Part shown: positions 1-11,400 of the stretch, in pieces
How positions within the stretch are numbered: position 1 is the first letter of the stretch
Layout: every line of letters starts with the position of its first letter
Origin: JBNKHG01 sp050290225
Lineage (GTDB): Bacteria > Pseudomonadota > Gammaproteobacteria > Pseudomonadales > Cellvibrionaceae
Direction of reading: 5' to 3'
Length of the DNA stretch: 53,109 nucleotides
Assembly (NCBI GenBank): GCA_050290225.1
Contig: JBNKHG010000006.1
Location: 1-53,109, forward strand
Position numbers and translations under genes: made by a program
The notes under the pieces: generated by a model
Told to the model about the DNA's origin: nothing
Database searches by the model: none
Seen by the model: only the letters and a program-made list of their open reading frames with translations

Positions 1-1
1 G

Positions 2-2416
2 GGGATGGGCCGGCAAGTCCTGTCGGCGCGTCAAGGGGCGGCGGAGAAACACTGGCTGGCGTCATTGGGGCAGGGCAAGGAGGACTGGCGGGTGCTGCTG
101 GGTTCCCTGGGGCGGCTCTATGAGTTGGGTCAGGCGGTGGACTGGCGGGCGTTTGATCAGCCCTATCAACGGCAATTGCTATCACTGCCAACTTACCCCT
201 TTCAACGCAATCGCTACTGGTACCCCAATACTGAAACGGCGACAGGGAACGCAACGGTCACCACCGCACTTTCAGAACTGGAACACCGCTGGCTGGATGT
301 GTTGCACCAGGACAGGGTCGAGCTGTTGCAGGAATGGTTGCAAAACCCGTCGCTAACCGAGTCTGACAAGACCGGTTTCAACAAGGTATTACGGACCCTG
401 CATCAAGCGCACAATGGCGATAAGACCCCACTGGATCAACACGGTTATGAAATGGTCTGGCAAGAGTATACGCTGCCATTGCTTACTGGCGATGGGTTTG
501 TTGAACCTGCGGTTGCCGATCGTGGGTTTGCCAATCGTGGGTTTGCCAGTCAAAGTCCCGTACTTCTTGTCGCTGACAGGCGCCAGGATATTGCCGAACT
601 GGAGAAGGCGCTATCTGCCCACGGCATTGACGCGACCGTAGTACTGGCCGGTGGACAGGACGATGAAGTTTTTCCGCTGGAAGGTGACGCGTTTAAGTTC
701 AATCTCCTCTGTGCCAAGAGCTGGGCGATATTTTTCAATCGCCTGCCGGAATCAAAGCGCGATTTTCAACGCTGTGTGTTCTACCGTGCTCCCGGCAACA
801 ATGATGTTACAGACGTGAGCTTTTCATTGCTGCGCAGCGCCGCCTTTATCACCCAGTTCACTGTCAATTGCAAATTGGTGCTGGTTACCCGCGGAGCGAC
901 CGGTATTGCCCATAAAAACACAGGCAACGATTTTGATCCCGCTCACGCCTGCGCGCTGGGCGCAAGCAGGGCGCTGGCAGCGGAGTTGCCGGAAAATTTT
1001 CTGGCAACCATCGATCTGGACTTTAACCCTACAGCGACACTGGACAGGCAGGCGGCCGACCTTTTGTGTTCGTTAATCGGCGAAGCCTCCATGGAGGAAC
1101 TGGTAGCCATACGCGCCGGAGAAGGGTATGTCCCCAGATTGCAACGCCTGACAAAACCGCAAAAAGAATCTGCCGGACCGTCTATTTCATCGGAGGGAAG
1201 CTATTTGATTACCGGTGCTTTTGGCGGCATCGGTCAGGCGCTGACAGACTGGTTACTGAACCAGGGTGCGCGTCACCTGGTCCTGGTGAGCAGGCGTAAG
1301 CCTGACAGTGTTGCATTGCAGGCGCTGCAACAGCGTTGGCGGGAGGCGGGCGCGCAACTGACGATCATTTCCGCGGATGTGGCTGATAAATCCCGGCTCA
1401 CCGCCGCTTACCGGGCAGTGGCCGATAAGCTGCCGCCGCTGATGGGCGTCTTCCACGCCGCCGGGATAAGCGGTGACCGGGTTGACAGCTCCTCTGTCGA
1501 GGTGGACGCCTTTGCCCAGGTTCTCGGGCCCAAGGTGCAGGGCACCCTGAATTTACAGGCCTTAATTGAAGAGCCTAATGCCACAGACACCTTGAATATG
1601 TTTGTCAATTTTTCCTCGATTGCGTCTGTATGGGGTTCCGCTGGACAGGCCGCTTATTGCGCGGCAAACAGCTTTCTCGACAGCTTTTCTCAGGCGCGTC
1701 GCGCTCAGGGTTATCCGGTTTTCAGTATTAACTGGGGACCCTGGCGAGAAGTGGGCATGGGATTGGAACTCGATGCGGATAATCAATTGGCCCTCTTGGG
1801 TATTCAGGGGTTTACCAATTCACAGGCAATCAGTTTGCTCGAGAACGCGCTGAAGCGTGACTGCACAGGCATGGTTTGCGCGGACGTGGATTGGGAAAGG
1901 TTCGCCCCGATAGTTTTCGCCAAACGTCGTTGCGGGTTATTGGATGAGCTCAGCGTTTCGGCATCGGATGAATCAGATACCTCACAACCCGTTGCGCTTA
2001 TGCGGCAGCAGCTTGAGCAGACGCCGGCCGCTCGGCATCCCGGGATGATCATGGCCTTTATCGAGGCACAGGTGCGCAAGGTGTGTCAATTGGATAGTCA
2101 GTTCGCATTCGAAGAAAAACAGGGATTTACTGAATTGGGTGTTGACTCCCTGATGGCGGTGGAGCTGAAAAACATTTTGCAACGGGAACTGGACTTGAAT
2201 TTGTCCTCAACGCTGATCTTTGATTACCCGACGCCCGCGGCTCTGGCGACTTACCTGGCAACAGCTATAGGCGAGGTGTTGGAGGGGCAGGTGCAGTTGC
2301 CCGAAGAATCTTTCCCGATCAATTCTGCGGTGGGCGAGAAGGCGACGCGGGAGGTGGCCGATCTATCGGAAGAGGAAGCCGAAGCTTTACTGCTTGCAAA
2401 ACTCAACTCCCTTTAA
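2..2416 (+). CDS. Type I polyketide synthase, C-terminal part (AT end-KR-ACP)
   Basis: This is the 3' part of a modular PKS gene; the reading frame is open at the left edge, so KS and most of AT lie outside the window. The visible protein starts in the post-AT linker (LPTYPFQRNRYW near 190-230), continues with a KR whose NADPH site TGAFGGIG lies near 1210, and has Ser (1613/1616), Tyr and Asn of the KR active site in NFSSIASVWG and AAYCAANSF. There is no DH or ER, so a beta-hydroxyl is expected. The KR lacks the LDD signature and carries the Trp of A-type ketoreductases, which suggests an L-hydroxyl (inference). An ACP follows, with its phosphopantetheine Ser in GVDSLMA (codon 2147). The acidic end, SEEEAEALLLAKLNSL, looks like a C-terminal docking peptide for the next synthase. 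Confidence 0.93.
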   Translation, partial: GMGRQVLSARQGAAEKHWLASLGQGKEDWRVLLGSLGRLYELGQAVDWRAFDQPYQRQLLSLPTYPFQRNRYWYPNTETATGNATVTTALSELEHRWLDVLHQDRVELLQEWLQNPSLTESDKTGFNKVLRTLHQAHNGDKTPLDQHGYEMVWQEYTLPLLTGDGFVEPAVADRGFANRGFASQSPVLLVADRRQDIAELEKALSAHGIDATVVLAGGQDDEVFPLEGDAFKFNLLCAKSWAIFFNRLPESKRDFQRCVFYRAPGNNDVTDVSFSLLRSAAFITQFTVNCKLVLVTRGATGIAHKNTGNDFDPAHACALGASRALAAELPENFLATIDLDFNPTATLDRQAADLLCSLIGEASMEELVAIRAGEGYVPRLQRLTKPQKESAGPSISSEGSYLITGAFGGIGQALTDWLLNQGARHLVLVSRRKPDSVALQALQQRWREAGAQLTIISADVADKSRLTAAYRAVADKLPPLMGVFHAAGISGDRVDSSSVEVDAFAQVLGPKVQGTLNLQALIEEPNATDTLNMFVNFSSIASVWGSAGQAAYCAANSFLDSFSQARRAQGYPVFSINWGPWREVGMGLELDADNQLALLGIQGFTNSQAISLLENALKRDCTGMVCADVDWERFAPIVFAKRRCGLLDELSVSASDESDTSQPVALMRQQLEQTPAARHPGMIMAFIEAQVRKVCQLDSQFAFEEKQGFTELGVDSLMAVELKNILQRELDLNLSSTLIFDYPTPAALATYLATAIGEVLEGQVQLPEESFPINSAVGEKATREVADLSEEEAEALLLAKLNSL

Positions 2417-2453
2417 GGTTGAAAGTATTTTTCACAGTAAATTAACGTAGATG

Positions 2454-2465
2454 CTTATGCATAAG
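2454..2465. repeat. 12-bp perfect palindrome between PKS genes
   Basis: CTTATGCATAAG lies in the 134-bp gap between the first and second PKS genes, the only sizeable gap in the assembly-line part of the locus. It could be a protein-binding site or chance; no promoter was identified with confidence. Confidence 0.3.
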
Positions 2466-2550
2466 GCTAACAATAGAATATTGGCAATCCTGTTTAAAAA
2501 CCTGGTGGTTGCTATTGAAATGGGTGCTATTGACATAGAGGAGCTTGCAG

Positions 2551-5500
2551 ATGAAGGAATTTAATAGGCTCGGGACGGAACTTTCTCCGTTAAAGCAGGC
2601 TTTTGTGGCAATTGAATCCCTGCAGGATAAATTGCAGGTTATGGAGGACAGCGCGAAGGAACCGATTGCGATTGTCGGTATGTCCTGTCGTCTGCCAGGG
2701 CAGGTGGAAAGCCCGCAACAGCTATGGGAATTTCTGCGGCGCGCCGGCGATGGTATCCGGCGGGATAACGGGTTGGACAGTAAGACAAAGCCGCGTTGGC
2801 CAACTGATAGATTTGTGGATTCCGACCGTAATGCTGCGGGTAAAACAGTGACGCTGAGCGCCGGCTTAATCAATGACTACGACAAGTTCGACGCGAAGTT
2901 TTTCGGCATCGCTCCCCGCGAGGCGGAAACCATGGATCCGCAACAACGGCTGGCGCTGGAACTCAGTTGGTCGGCGGTGCAGGATGCCGGCTATCCGGCA
3001 GCCAGTCTCGAAGGCAGTGATACCGGTGTGTTTTTGGGTGTCGGTGCGGCCGAATACTTTCGTTTTTGCCTACAGTCTGACAATGAGGATGCGGGTTTCT
3101 ATGTCACCGGCAATACGCAGAATGTGATCAGTGGCCGGATCGCGTATACCGTGGGGTTGCAGGGGCCGGCACTGGCCATCGACACTGCCTGCTCGTCATC
3201 TCTGGTGGCGATTCATACCGCCGTACAGGCGTTGCGGCGTGGCGAGTGCAGTGCCGCACTGGCCGGCGGGGTCAATCTGCTGGTGGATCCACAGGTTTTT
3301 GTTTCACTTTCCAAGGCCAATATGCTGGCCCCGGACGGCCGCTGTAAAACCTTTGATGACAGTGCCGACGGCTATGTACGCGGTGAAGGCGGCGGTGTGC
3401 TGCTGTTGAAAACACTGTCACAGGCGAAGCGTGATAACGACCACATTCATGCAGTAATTTGCGGCACGGCAGTGAATCAGGACGGCCGAAGTAGCAGCCT
3501 GACTGCGCCTAATGGTCCGGCCCAGCAAAAAGTGATCAAGAAGGCGCTGGCAGATGCCCGGTTGGAACCCGACGCGGTCACCTATATTGAAACCCATGGA
3601 ACCGGCACGCCCCTCGGTGATCCGATCGAAGTCCATGCTCTCAATGCGGTATACGGGCAGTGTGACAGACAGCAGCCATTGGTGTTGGGGGCGTTAAAAT
3701 CCAATATAGGCCATCTGGAAGCCGCTTCCGGTGTCGCCAGTATTATTAAAGCAGTATTGGCCCTGCAACACTGCGAAATTCCACCCAATTTGCATTTTCA
3801 CCAGCAAAACAGTCACCTGGAGATCGCCGGTTCGCCGATCGTATTTCCGACTGAAACCTTGTCATGGTCACCTGCATCCGGCCAGCCTCTGGCAGCGGGC
3901 GTCAGTTCTTTTGGCTTTAGCGGCACTAACTGCCACATTATATTGGGGCAGGCTCCGGACATGGATGGGCAAAGTCGAGATCAGAAAAGCCAGCAACAGG
4001 AAAATCAGAGGGATAGCCGCACTGATTCGTGCGATTCTGCCGAAAGTGCGGTCGAGCCTCAGTGGCTATTGCCCCTTTCGGCAAAATCGAGCGCTGCTCT
4101 GGAGGCTATAATCGGGCGTTTCGCCGACTCCCTGCACGGCACGCCCGCGGGTGAAGTTCATTCACTCGCCGATATCTGTTACACCGCTGCCACCGGCCGC
4201 GATCATTACCCGCACCGCAAAACATTTGTTGCCAGTTCGGCGGCGGCAATGGCCGCGCAGCTGGATAAATTTGCCGCGGGGGAAAGCAGTGGAGGTGAAG
4301 GAACGCCCGTTGCCCTTAGTCAGCGCAAAACTCCGCGAATTGGTTTTATGTTTACCGGCCAGGGCGCTCAGTATTCGGGAATGGCGCGCGAGCTGTACCA
4401 GCAGGAGCCGGTCTTCAGGCAGGCGCTGGATGCCTGCGCTGCTGATCTGGAAGGTGTTCTGGAAAAACCGTTGCTGGAGGTGATGTGGCATGAGAACGCC
4501 GCGCTGCTGAACCAGACTGCCTATACCCAGCCAGCGCTGTTTGCCGTGGAATATGCTTTGGCCAAATTGTGGCAATCCTGGGGTGTGACGCCAACAGTGG
4601 TGATGGGGCACAGTGTCGGTGAGATTGCCGCCGCTTGTGTGGCCGGACTGTTCTCCTTGCGCGACGGCATTCGGTTGATTGCCGAGCGCGGACGTTTGAT
4701 GCAGTCGCTACCGTCCGGCGGAGGAATGCTGGTGGTTATGGAAGACAGGGATTTTGTGAAATCGCTGCTGGATAATTTAACCGGCGCGGATGCATTGCAG
4801 ACCGGCATCGCCGCCTATAACACACCCGAACAGACGGTGGTTGCCGGCCCGCTATCCGTCTTGGAAACCATTAAAACCCTGTGTGAAACAAAAGAGGTGG
4901 GTTATGTCGAGCTGCCGGTATCCCATGCATTTCACTCGCCGTTGATGCAACCCATTGTGGGGGCATTTACCGAGTTTGCCTCGCGGATAACCTACCAGAA
5001 GCCCGCTTTGACACTATTTTCCAATGTCAGCGCCAAGGCTGAAGAGCAGGCTTTGCGCAGCGCTACCTACTGGGCTGAACACATCCTGGCGCCGGTTAAT
5101 TTTACCGAGACTGTCCAGGCTTTCAGTGAGAGTGTGGATATCGTGATTGAAATCGGCCCGCGGCCGACGTTAACCGGTATGGCAAAAGTGTCCTGCCAGG
5201 CGGCGGTCCAGTGGATTTCGAGCATGGTCCAGGGACGCAGTGATACCGAAACTATTCTTACCGGGTTGGGGCAGCTTTATGAATGTGGCGTGGATATTGA
5301 CTGGTCTCTGGTGTTTAGCGATGACGGCAATACCCGCGGTCGGCGTATTTCTGTTCCGGTTTATCCGTATCAACGCCAGCGGTTTTGGCTTGACCAGGGT
5401 GTTGGGGGCGAATTCCCGATTTCCACCGGTGCTGCCTTGACCGGGTCCCATCTTACAGACAGTCATCCTCTGCTGGGGCTTCGTCTCCCGCTGCCGACGT

Positions 5501-8412
5501 TAGCCGAAAGTTGCTACCAGACGCAATTAAGCGCTGGTTCTCCCGGTTATCTGGAGCATCACCGCCTATTCGGCACAGTGATAGTGCCGGGCGCATCCCA
5601 TGTTGCCATGGCCGTCGCGGCGGTCGGGGACCGTTTTGGTTGTGCCGCTTGTGAACTGGAAGCGATCGCTTTTTTTCAGACTATCGCCATTCCTGACGGA
5701 GAAGAGCGTCTTGCGCAAATTGCGTTATCGCCGGAAAGCGAAAAATCCGAACACAAGAGCCGCGTTCGACAGGGTCAATTCAATATTATCTCGCTGAATG
5801 ATAGGACCCAATTACATGACTCTCATGCCTGGAATACAAATGCCACCGGAAAATTTCGCACGCTTATCGACAACGCTGAGACGATATCATCGATTGACGT
5901 GCAAACGATCGATGTTCAGGACGCGCTGAATACCTGGACACTTGAAGAAAGCGGCACCGACTTTTACGCCCGCATCTGGAACAACGGCTATACCCTGGGT
6001 AGTGCCTTCCGCTGGGTCGGTGATCGCTTGAAAAAAGGCGATCTGACACTGCACTGTATAGAGGTACCGGTGTTGCCGGACGATCAGCAGATCTATCCGC
6101 TGTACCCGGGGCTGGTGGATTCCTGCTTTCAGGCATTCGGCAGTTCCGTGCCTTTGGCGGCGGGAGAGGATGATATCTACATTCCCTTCAGCGTCGAGCG
6201 GCTGAGGTTTTATCAGCAGCCGACAGCGGCCAACGGTCTCTGGTGTTTATCGAAGCCGCGTGACGATTATGGCGGCACAGAGGCGAACAAAGCGCGTTAT
6301 GTGGGTGACTTGACGCTGTTCGATAACAATGGCCGGGTGTTTATGGAGGTGGTTGGACTCGAACTGCGTAAGTCCAGCCGCAAACTGTTACAGGACAGCC
6401 TGCGTGGCGACGGGGAGCGCAAAAGCCTCTATACCACCGAATGGGAACGCTTACAGCCATCCGAAGGGGCGCAGACGGCGGATGGAGGCACCTGGCTGCT
6501 TTTGACAAACCCCGGGGATGTCGGGGTCCATGCCCAGTGTAGGGATTTTTTGGCGGATTTTTTTGCTGCCCGGACTATGGAATGGGTCAGTGTCTATCGC
6601 GGTGATGCTTTTGCGGAACTTTCCCCGAACGTCTTCAGTCTCCGCACTGGCGAATGCGGGGATTTTGAGGCTCTGTTCCGGCACTTGAGGGCCGGCGGCG
6701 CCGGTTCTAATCCTATTGCGGGTATTATCAATCTGTGGCCGCTGGAGGCTTCGGCATCCTGTGCCGAAGCCGCGCAACAGCAGATGCTGTCTCTGTGCGG
6801 GGAAATGACGGCATTGGTTAAGGCCTGCCTGACGGAACTGGCGGACTCGCCACCCGTCCTGCAAGTGGTGACCGCAATGGGGCAGACAGTAGAGCAGGCC
6901 CGGGGACAGGCGCCGCTAAACCCGATACAACATGCACTCTGGTCTCTTGGGCGGGTGATACGTTTAGAGCAACCGCAATTGCAGTGCCGTTTCTTTGATC
7001 TGGATACGGCGCCGGGCGCAGAGGACGTGTCACTGTTGACCAGTGAATTGTGTAATGAACGGGGAACCGGCGGCGTTGAGAATGAAATATTATTGCGCCA
7101 CGGCGAGCGCTATACGCACCGTCTGGCGCGCCTCCAGCGGATTGATCAAACGACAACCGACAAAAAAGACCTTCCTGTTTATGCCGACGCGACCTACCTG
7201 TTGACCGGTGCCTACGGTGGTGTCGGATTTGAAACACTGCATTGGCTGATAGACCGGGGAGCTAAAAATCTCGCGCTGCTGGTCCGCCGCCAACCTTCTG
7301 AGGCGCAACAGGCGGCGCTTGATAAATATCGTGCCCGGGGCATAGATATCCGCTGTTATCACTGCGACTTAAACGACTTTGAACAGGTTAGTACGCAGGT
7401 GGAAAAGATTCGAGCCGAACAGCCCCGGCTCGCCGGTGTGTTGCATCTGGCGGGTGTTTTGGATGACCGGTTTGTGGAACAGCAAAACCGTGACAGCTAC
7501 GCCAGGGCTTTTGCTCCGAAAATTGCCGCTACCTGGAATCTGGATTTGGCCACGCGCTGCCCGGAGATAAATTTCTTTGTCTGTTTTTCCTCTATCGCGG
7601 CGGCTTTCGGCACCCCGGGGCAGGCCAATTACGCCGTAGCCAACGGGTTTATGGATGGGTTAATGGCGGCGCGGCGGCAGGCGGGATTCGAGGGGCTGTC
7701 GGTCAACTGGGGGCCCTGGGCGGATGTGGGTATGGCGGCAAGCGCCGATAAACATGGCGTCAACGATAAAATGCAGGCGGTGGGGATGAACCCTTTTGAA
7801 GTGGGGCAAGGACTCCAGGCCCTGGAAACGCTAATAACATCGGCGTCTTATTTAGCGGCGGAGGCCCCTCCGGTTATCTACGCGGATCTGGATTGGCCGG
7901 ATTTTCTGCGCAATTTTCCCGGTGCCGATATTAATCCGTTGTTTCGCCATTTCCAGGAGGAATATCTGGGAGAAGAACTTGCGCGCGGGAGTTATCTCAA
8001 GGTGTTAAGTGAAGCGCCTGTCAATGAACGCAACCATTTACTGATCGAACAGGTAAAAAGCATTGTCATCGATATTATGAAACTCGGCGGTACAGAGGAT
8101 GTAGGTGAGGACATGGGATTTTTCGATTCCGGTATGGACTCACTGATGTCGCTGGAATTCCGCCAGAAGCTGGAACGGGTTTACGATATCACGCTGCCGA
8201 CGACGGTGGCTTTTAACTACCCCACGATCGGCGAACTGATTCAGTATTTGCGTGAGGACGTTCTGGCAATCGATTTTTCCGTTCAAACAATCTCCGCTGC
8301 CGAAAGCGGCGACGCGGGCACTTCTGAAATCGGTGACTTAAAAGATGATTATTCTGAAGAGGATATAGCCCGCATGTTGGAAGAACAACTGGCTGTGATG
8401 GCGGAGGACTGA
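2551..8412 (+). CDS. Type I polyketide synthase module KS-AT-DH-KR-ACP
   Basis: This single complete extension module of 1953 residues starts at the ATG with AGAGGA 8 bases upstream; a TTG two codons earlier is less likely. A short N-terminal helix (about 1-35) looks like a docking coiled coil. KS has the nucleophile C214 in DTACSSSL plus the His motifs THGTGTPLGDP and NIGHLEAA. AT has S688 in GHSVGE and the malonyl-CoA signature HAFH. DH has H1004 in HxxxGxxxxP and D1190 in LVDSCFQ. KR has S1681, Y1694 and N1698 and the B-type LDD motif. The ACP serine is S1864 in GMDSLMS. The module should therefore add a malonate unit and leave an alkene. The C-terminal DYSEEDIARMLEEQL is a docking peptide. 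It is followed 4 bp later by the next PKS gene. Confidence 0.96.
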   Translation: MKEFNRLGTELSPLKQAFVAIESLQDKLQVMEDSAKEPIAIVGMSCRLPGQVESPQQLWEFLRRAGDGIRRDNGLDSKTKPRWPTDRFVDSDRNAAGKTVTLSAGLINDYDKFDAKFFGIAPREAETMDPQQRLALELSWSAVQDAGYPAASLEGSDTGVFLGVGAAEYFRFCLQSDNEDAGFYVTGNTQNVISGRIAYTVGLQGPALAIDTACSSSLVAIHTAVQALRRGECSAALAGGVNLLVDPQVFVSLSKANMLAPDGRCKTFDDSADGYVRGEGGGVLLLKTLSQAKRDNDHIHAVICGTAVNQDGRSSSLTAPNGPAQQKVIKKALADARLEPDAVTYIETHGTGTPLGDPIEVHALNAVYGQCDRQQPLVLGALKSNIGHLEAASGVASIIKAVLALQHCEIPPNLHFHQQNSHLEIAGSPIVFPTETLSWSPASGQPLAAGVSSFGFSGTNCHIILGQAPDMDGQSRDQKSQQQENQRDSRTDSCDSAESAVEPQWLLPLSAKSSAALEAIIGRFADSLHGTPAGEVHSLADICYTAATGRDHYPHRKTFVASSAAAMAAQLDKFAAGESSGGEGTPVALSQRKTPRIGFMFTGQGAQYSGMARELYQQEPVFRQALDACAADLEGVLEKPLLEVMWHENAALLNQTAYTQPALFAVEYALAKLWQSWGVTPTVVMGHSVGEIAAACVAGLFSLRDGIRLIAERGRLMQSLPSGGGMLVVMEDRDFVKSLLDNLTGADALQTGIAAYNTPEQTVVAGPLSVLETIKTLCETKEVGYVELPVSHAFHSPLMQPIVGAFTEFASRITYQKPALTLFSNVSAKAEEQALRSATYWAEHILAPVNFTETVQAFSESVDIVIEIGPRPTLTGMAKVSCQAAVQWISSMVQGRSDTETILTGLGQLYECGVDIDWSLVFSDDGNTRGRRISVPVYPYQRQRFWLDQGVGGEFPISTGAALTGSHLTDSHPLLGLRLPLPTLAESCYQTQLSAGSPGYLEHHRLFGTVIVPGASHVAMAVAAVGDRFGCAACELEAIAFFQTIAIPDGEERLAQIALSPESEKSEHKSRVRQGQFNIISLNDRTQLHDSHAWNTNATGKFRTLIDNAETISSIDVQTIDVQDALNTWTLEESGTDFYARIWNNGYTLGSAFRWVGDRLKKGDLTLHCIEVPVLPDDQQIYPLYPGLVDSCFQAFGSSVPLAAGEDDIYIPFSVERLRFYQQPTAANGLWCLSKPRDDYGGTEANKARYVGDLTLFDNNGRVFMEVVGLELRKSSRKLLQDSLRGDGERKSLYTTEWERLQPSEGAQTADGGTWLLLTNPGDVGVHAQCRDFLADFFAARTMEWVSVYRGDAFAELSPNVFSLRTGECGDFEALFRHLRAGGAGSNPIAGIINLWPLEASASCAEAAQQQMLSLCGEMTALVKACLTELADSPPVLQVVTAMGQTVEQARGQAPLNPIQHALWSLGRVIRLEQPQLQCRFFDLDTAPGAEDVSLLTSELCNERGTGGVENEILLRHGERYTHRLARLQRIDQTTTDKKDLPVYADATYLLTGAYGGVGFETLHWLIDRGAKNLALLVRRQPSEAQQAALDKYRARGIDIRCYHCDLNDFEQVSTQVEKIRAEQPRLAGVLHLAGVLDDRFVEQQNRDSYARAFAPKIAATWNLDLATRCPEINFFVCFSSIAAAFGTPGQANYAVANGFMDGLMAARRQAGFEGLSVNWGPWADVGMAASADKHGVNDKMQAVGMNPFEVGQGLQALETLITSASYLAAEAPPVIYADLDWPDFLRNFPGADINPLFRHFQEEYLGEELARGSYLKVLSEAPVNERNHLLIEQVKSIVIDIMKLGGTEDVGEDMGFFDSGMDSLMSLEFRQKLERVYDITLPTTVAFNYPTIGELIQYLREDVLAIDFSVQTISAAESGDAGTSEIGDLKDDYSEEDIARMLEEQLAVMAED

Positions 8413-8416
8413 GGAA

Positions 8417-11400
8417 ATGGAAAAGTCTGTAACAACAGATAATCGTGCACTGCTGGCAAAGGCGCTGGTTGAACTGAAGAAATCCCAGGCTCGCATCAGA
8501 GAACTGGAAAAGGCGGCACAAAATGGTGTCCAGCCTGTGGGTGAAAAAGAGCCTGTTGCGGTAGTTGGGCTGGCATGCCGCTTTCCCGGCGGCGCCGACA
8601 CGCCGGAAAAATTATGGTCACTGTTGCGCGAGGGCTGCAACACCGCGATTGAAGTGCCTGAAAGCCGTTGGAATATTGATGATTATTATGATCCCGAGCC
8701 TGGCAAGCCGGGCAGGATGTACACGCGCCGGGGCTATTTTATCGACGATGTGGCAGGCTTCGACCGCGAATTTTTCAATATCGGCCCCGGCGAAGCCGAT
8801 GCGATGGATCCGCAACACCGTTTACTGTTGGAAACCACTTGGGAGGCGCTGGAATATGCCGGTTACGATCCCCAGAAATTGCGGGGCAGCAATACCGGCG
8901 TCTTTATCGGGGCGATGAACGCCGATTATTCCCAGCACAGTATCCGGGCCATCTCTCAAGCCAGCATGTATACCGCCATTACCAACGGCAATGGCATTGG
9001 CGTGGGACGGCTGGCTCACAATTTTGGTTTTCAGGGACCGGCGTTGGCGGTGGATACCCTGTGTTCTTCGTCGCTTGTCAGCGCCCACCTGGCGGTGCGC
9101 AGCCTGCAGAATCGCGAATGCGATCTGGCGGTTACCGGTGGCATAAATTTGTTACTCACGCCCAGTATGTTTATCGTCACCTGCACGGCCAATATGCTCT
9201 CCGCCGACGGGCTCTGCAAAACTTTCGACGATTCGGCCGACGGTTATGCCCGTGGGGAAGGGTGCGGTGTTCTGGTGTTAAAACGCCTGGAGGACGCCCG
9301 CCGCGACAATGACCGGGTGCTGGCAGTTATTGCCGGCTCGGCGGTGAATCAGGATGGTCCCAGCAGTGCCCTGCCGGTGCCCAGCGGGCTCGCTCAGGAA
9401 AAAGTGATTCGCGCCGCCCTGAAAGATGCGGCTATCGACAGCGATCAGGTCGATTATATCGAAGCTCACGGTACCGGCACCTCGCTCGGTGATCCGCTGG
9501 AAGTGGAAACCCTGAATAAAGTATTCCGGCATGGAAACACAACAGGAGCTGAAAATAATCCACTTCTGATAGGCTCCATTAAAACCAACTTTGGGCACAC
9601 CGAAGGCGCCGCCGGTATAGCCGGGCTGTTAAAAATTGTCCTGGCCATGCAGGCGGGAGAGATTCCGCCGCATCTGAATGTCAAAACCCTCAGCCGCCAT
9701 ATCGACTGGTCGCGCATGGGGGTAAAAGTGGCGACTGAGCTGAATGAGTGGAAAAATGCCGAGCGGCCCCTGACTGCGGGAGTCAGCGCCTTTGGCATCG
9801 GCGGGACCAACGCCCACATGATTTTACAGTCGGCCCAGGAAGCACTGCCGACGTTACAGCCTACCGCTTCAGGCGATCACCTTCTGACCTTGTCAGCAAA
9901 ATCAGACCAGGCGTTAGGGGATATGGTGGATGACTTCATTAATTTTCTGTCATACAGCGAGGCTTCCCTGGCGCGGATCTGTTACACCAGCAATCTCAGC
10001 CGCACCGGATTTTCAACGCGACTGGCATTGATAGCGGGCGAGCGTACCGACCTGCTGCAACAATTACAGGCCTTGGCCGGTTCTCCTGCGGATAGAAGGC
10101 CAAAAACCGCCGTCGGAAGAAAAATCTCGTTTATGTTTACCGGTTATATCGGTGATACCGGTTTAGCGGCGGCACAAAAACTCTATCGACAGCGCGAAAT
10201 GTTTCGACAGACGTTTGATGCCCATAGCCGTATATTTTCCAAACACACAGGAATCGGTCTGGGGGAACTCTTGTGGGAGGAAAATTGGAATAGAGAGCGG
10301 ACTACCGATAACCCGCGATACAGTGTCCGCACGTTGCGCCGAATAGCCCATTTACTCCTGGAGGTCGCCATGGCCGATTTCTGGGTGGCGCTGGGTGTTA
10401 GCCCCAATGCTGTAACTGGCCTCGGGCTGGGTGAATATGCCGCCGCCTGTTTTTCCGGCGTCATTAATGTGGATGTTCTGGTGACCCTGCTGCCCGGGTT
10501 GGAAAAGGTTGCCGCTGAACAGGCGGTCCATAAGGATTTGCGGGTAGTCGAGCTACAGTGCGACGGGCGCACCGCAAAGAGCCTTTTAGGGGACACCACC
10601 GAGGCGGAAAATTCGGTCAATATCATCGCCATCAAGTCATCGTCACAGATTTGGCTAGCGGGTAGCGAAACGGCACTTCGGCATCTGGCGACCAAGGCGG
10701 AGGCACTAAAGGTCGATTGCCGCTTTTTGGGTGTTCTGCCGGATACCTTGATAGCCCCATTCACCGGTGCGGATTATTTTCGGGAATTGCTCTCAGCGAA
10801 GACCTTTAATCGCCCGAATTATCGGTTAATCTCCGGCACCACCGGCCAACTTGTACAGGGGGAAGTCAGCAGTGCAGATTACTGGTCACGGCAGATGAGG
10901 AATCCCATTAAACTTGGAAAAATAGTGAGTACGCTTGCCGCCAACGACCACAACTTTGTTATGCAGTTGGGGGATAACTGGATTCAGGCGCACCCATGGG
11001 CGAGCGGGTCCGTCCCTGACTGGTATTGGAACAAGACCGATGGCGATTTTACCTCTTTGCTGGCTACCTTGTGGCAGGGAGGCACCAATATCAATTGGAA
11101 AGCTTTTCACAAAGGCACTGCTTTACAGACACTCAGGTTGCCGACATACCCCTTTCAGCGGCGTCATCACTGGTTGCATTACGATACATTCGGATCCGAG
11201 CAAGCGGCGGGGACTGATAACAATACCCAAAATGCCACTGCGGATTCAAACGAGAAAAATCAATCCGGCGAACCGGAGCTTGCACTGGATGTGTTAATAC
11301 GATCACTGGTGGCATCGGTTAAAGGCATGAGTCATGAGGACGTAAAACCGGAGCATAATTTTCAGGAGCACCTCGGTTACGATTCGATGATGATTATGGA

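Noticed and set aside
2442..2873. Minus-strand frame of 143 codons across the gap before the second PKS gene
   Set aside because: Most of it is antisense to the KS coding sequence, it has no ribosome site, and the translation has no recognisable motif.
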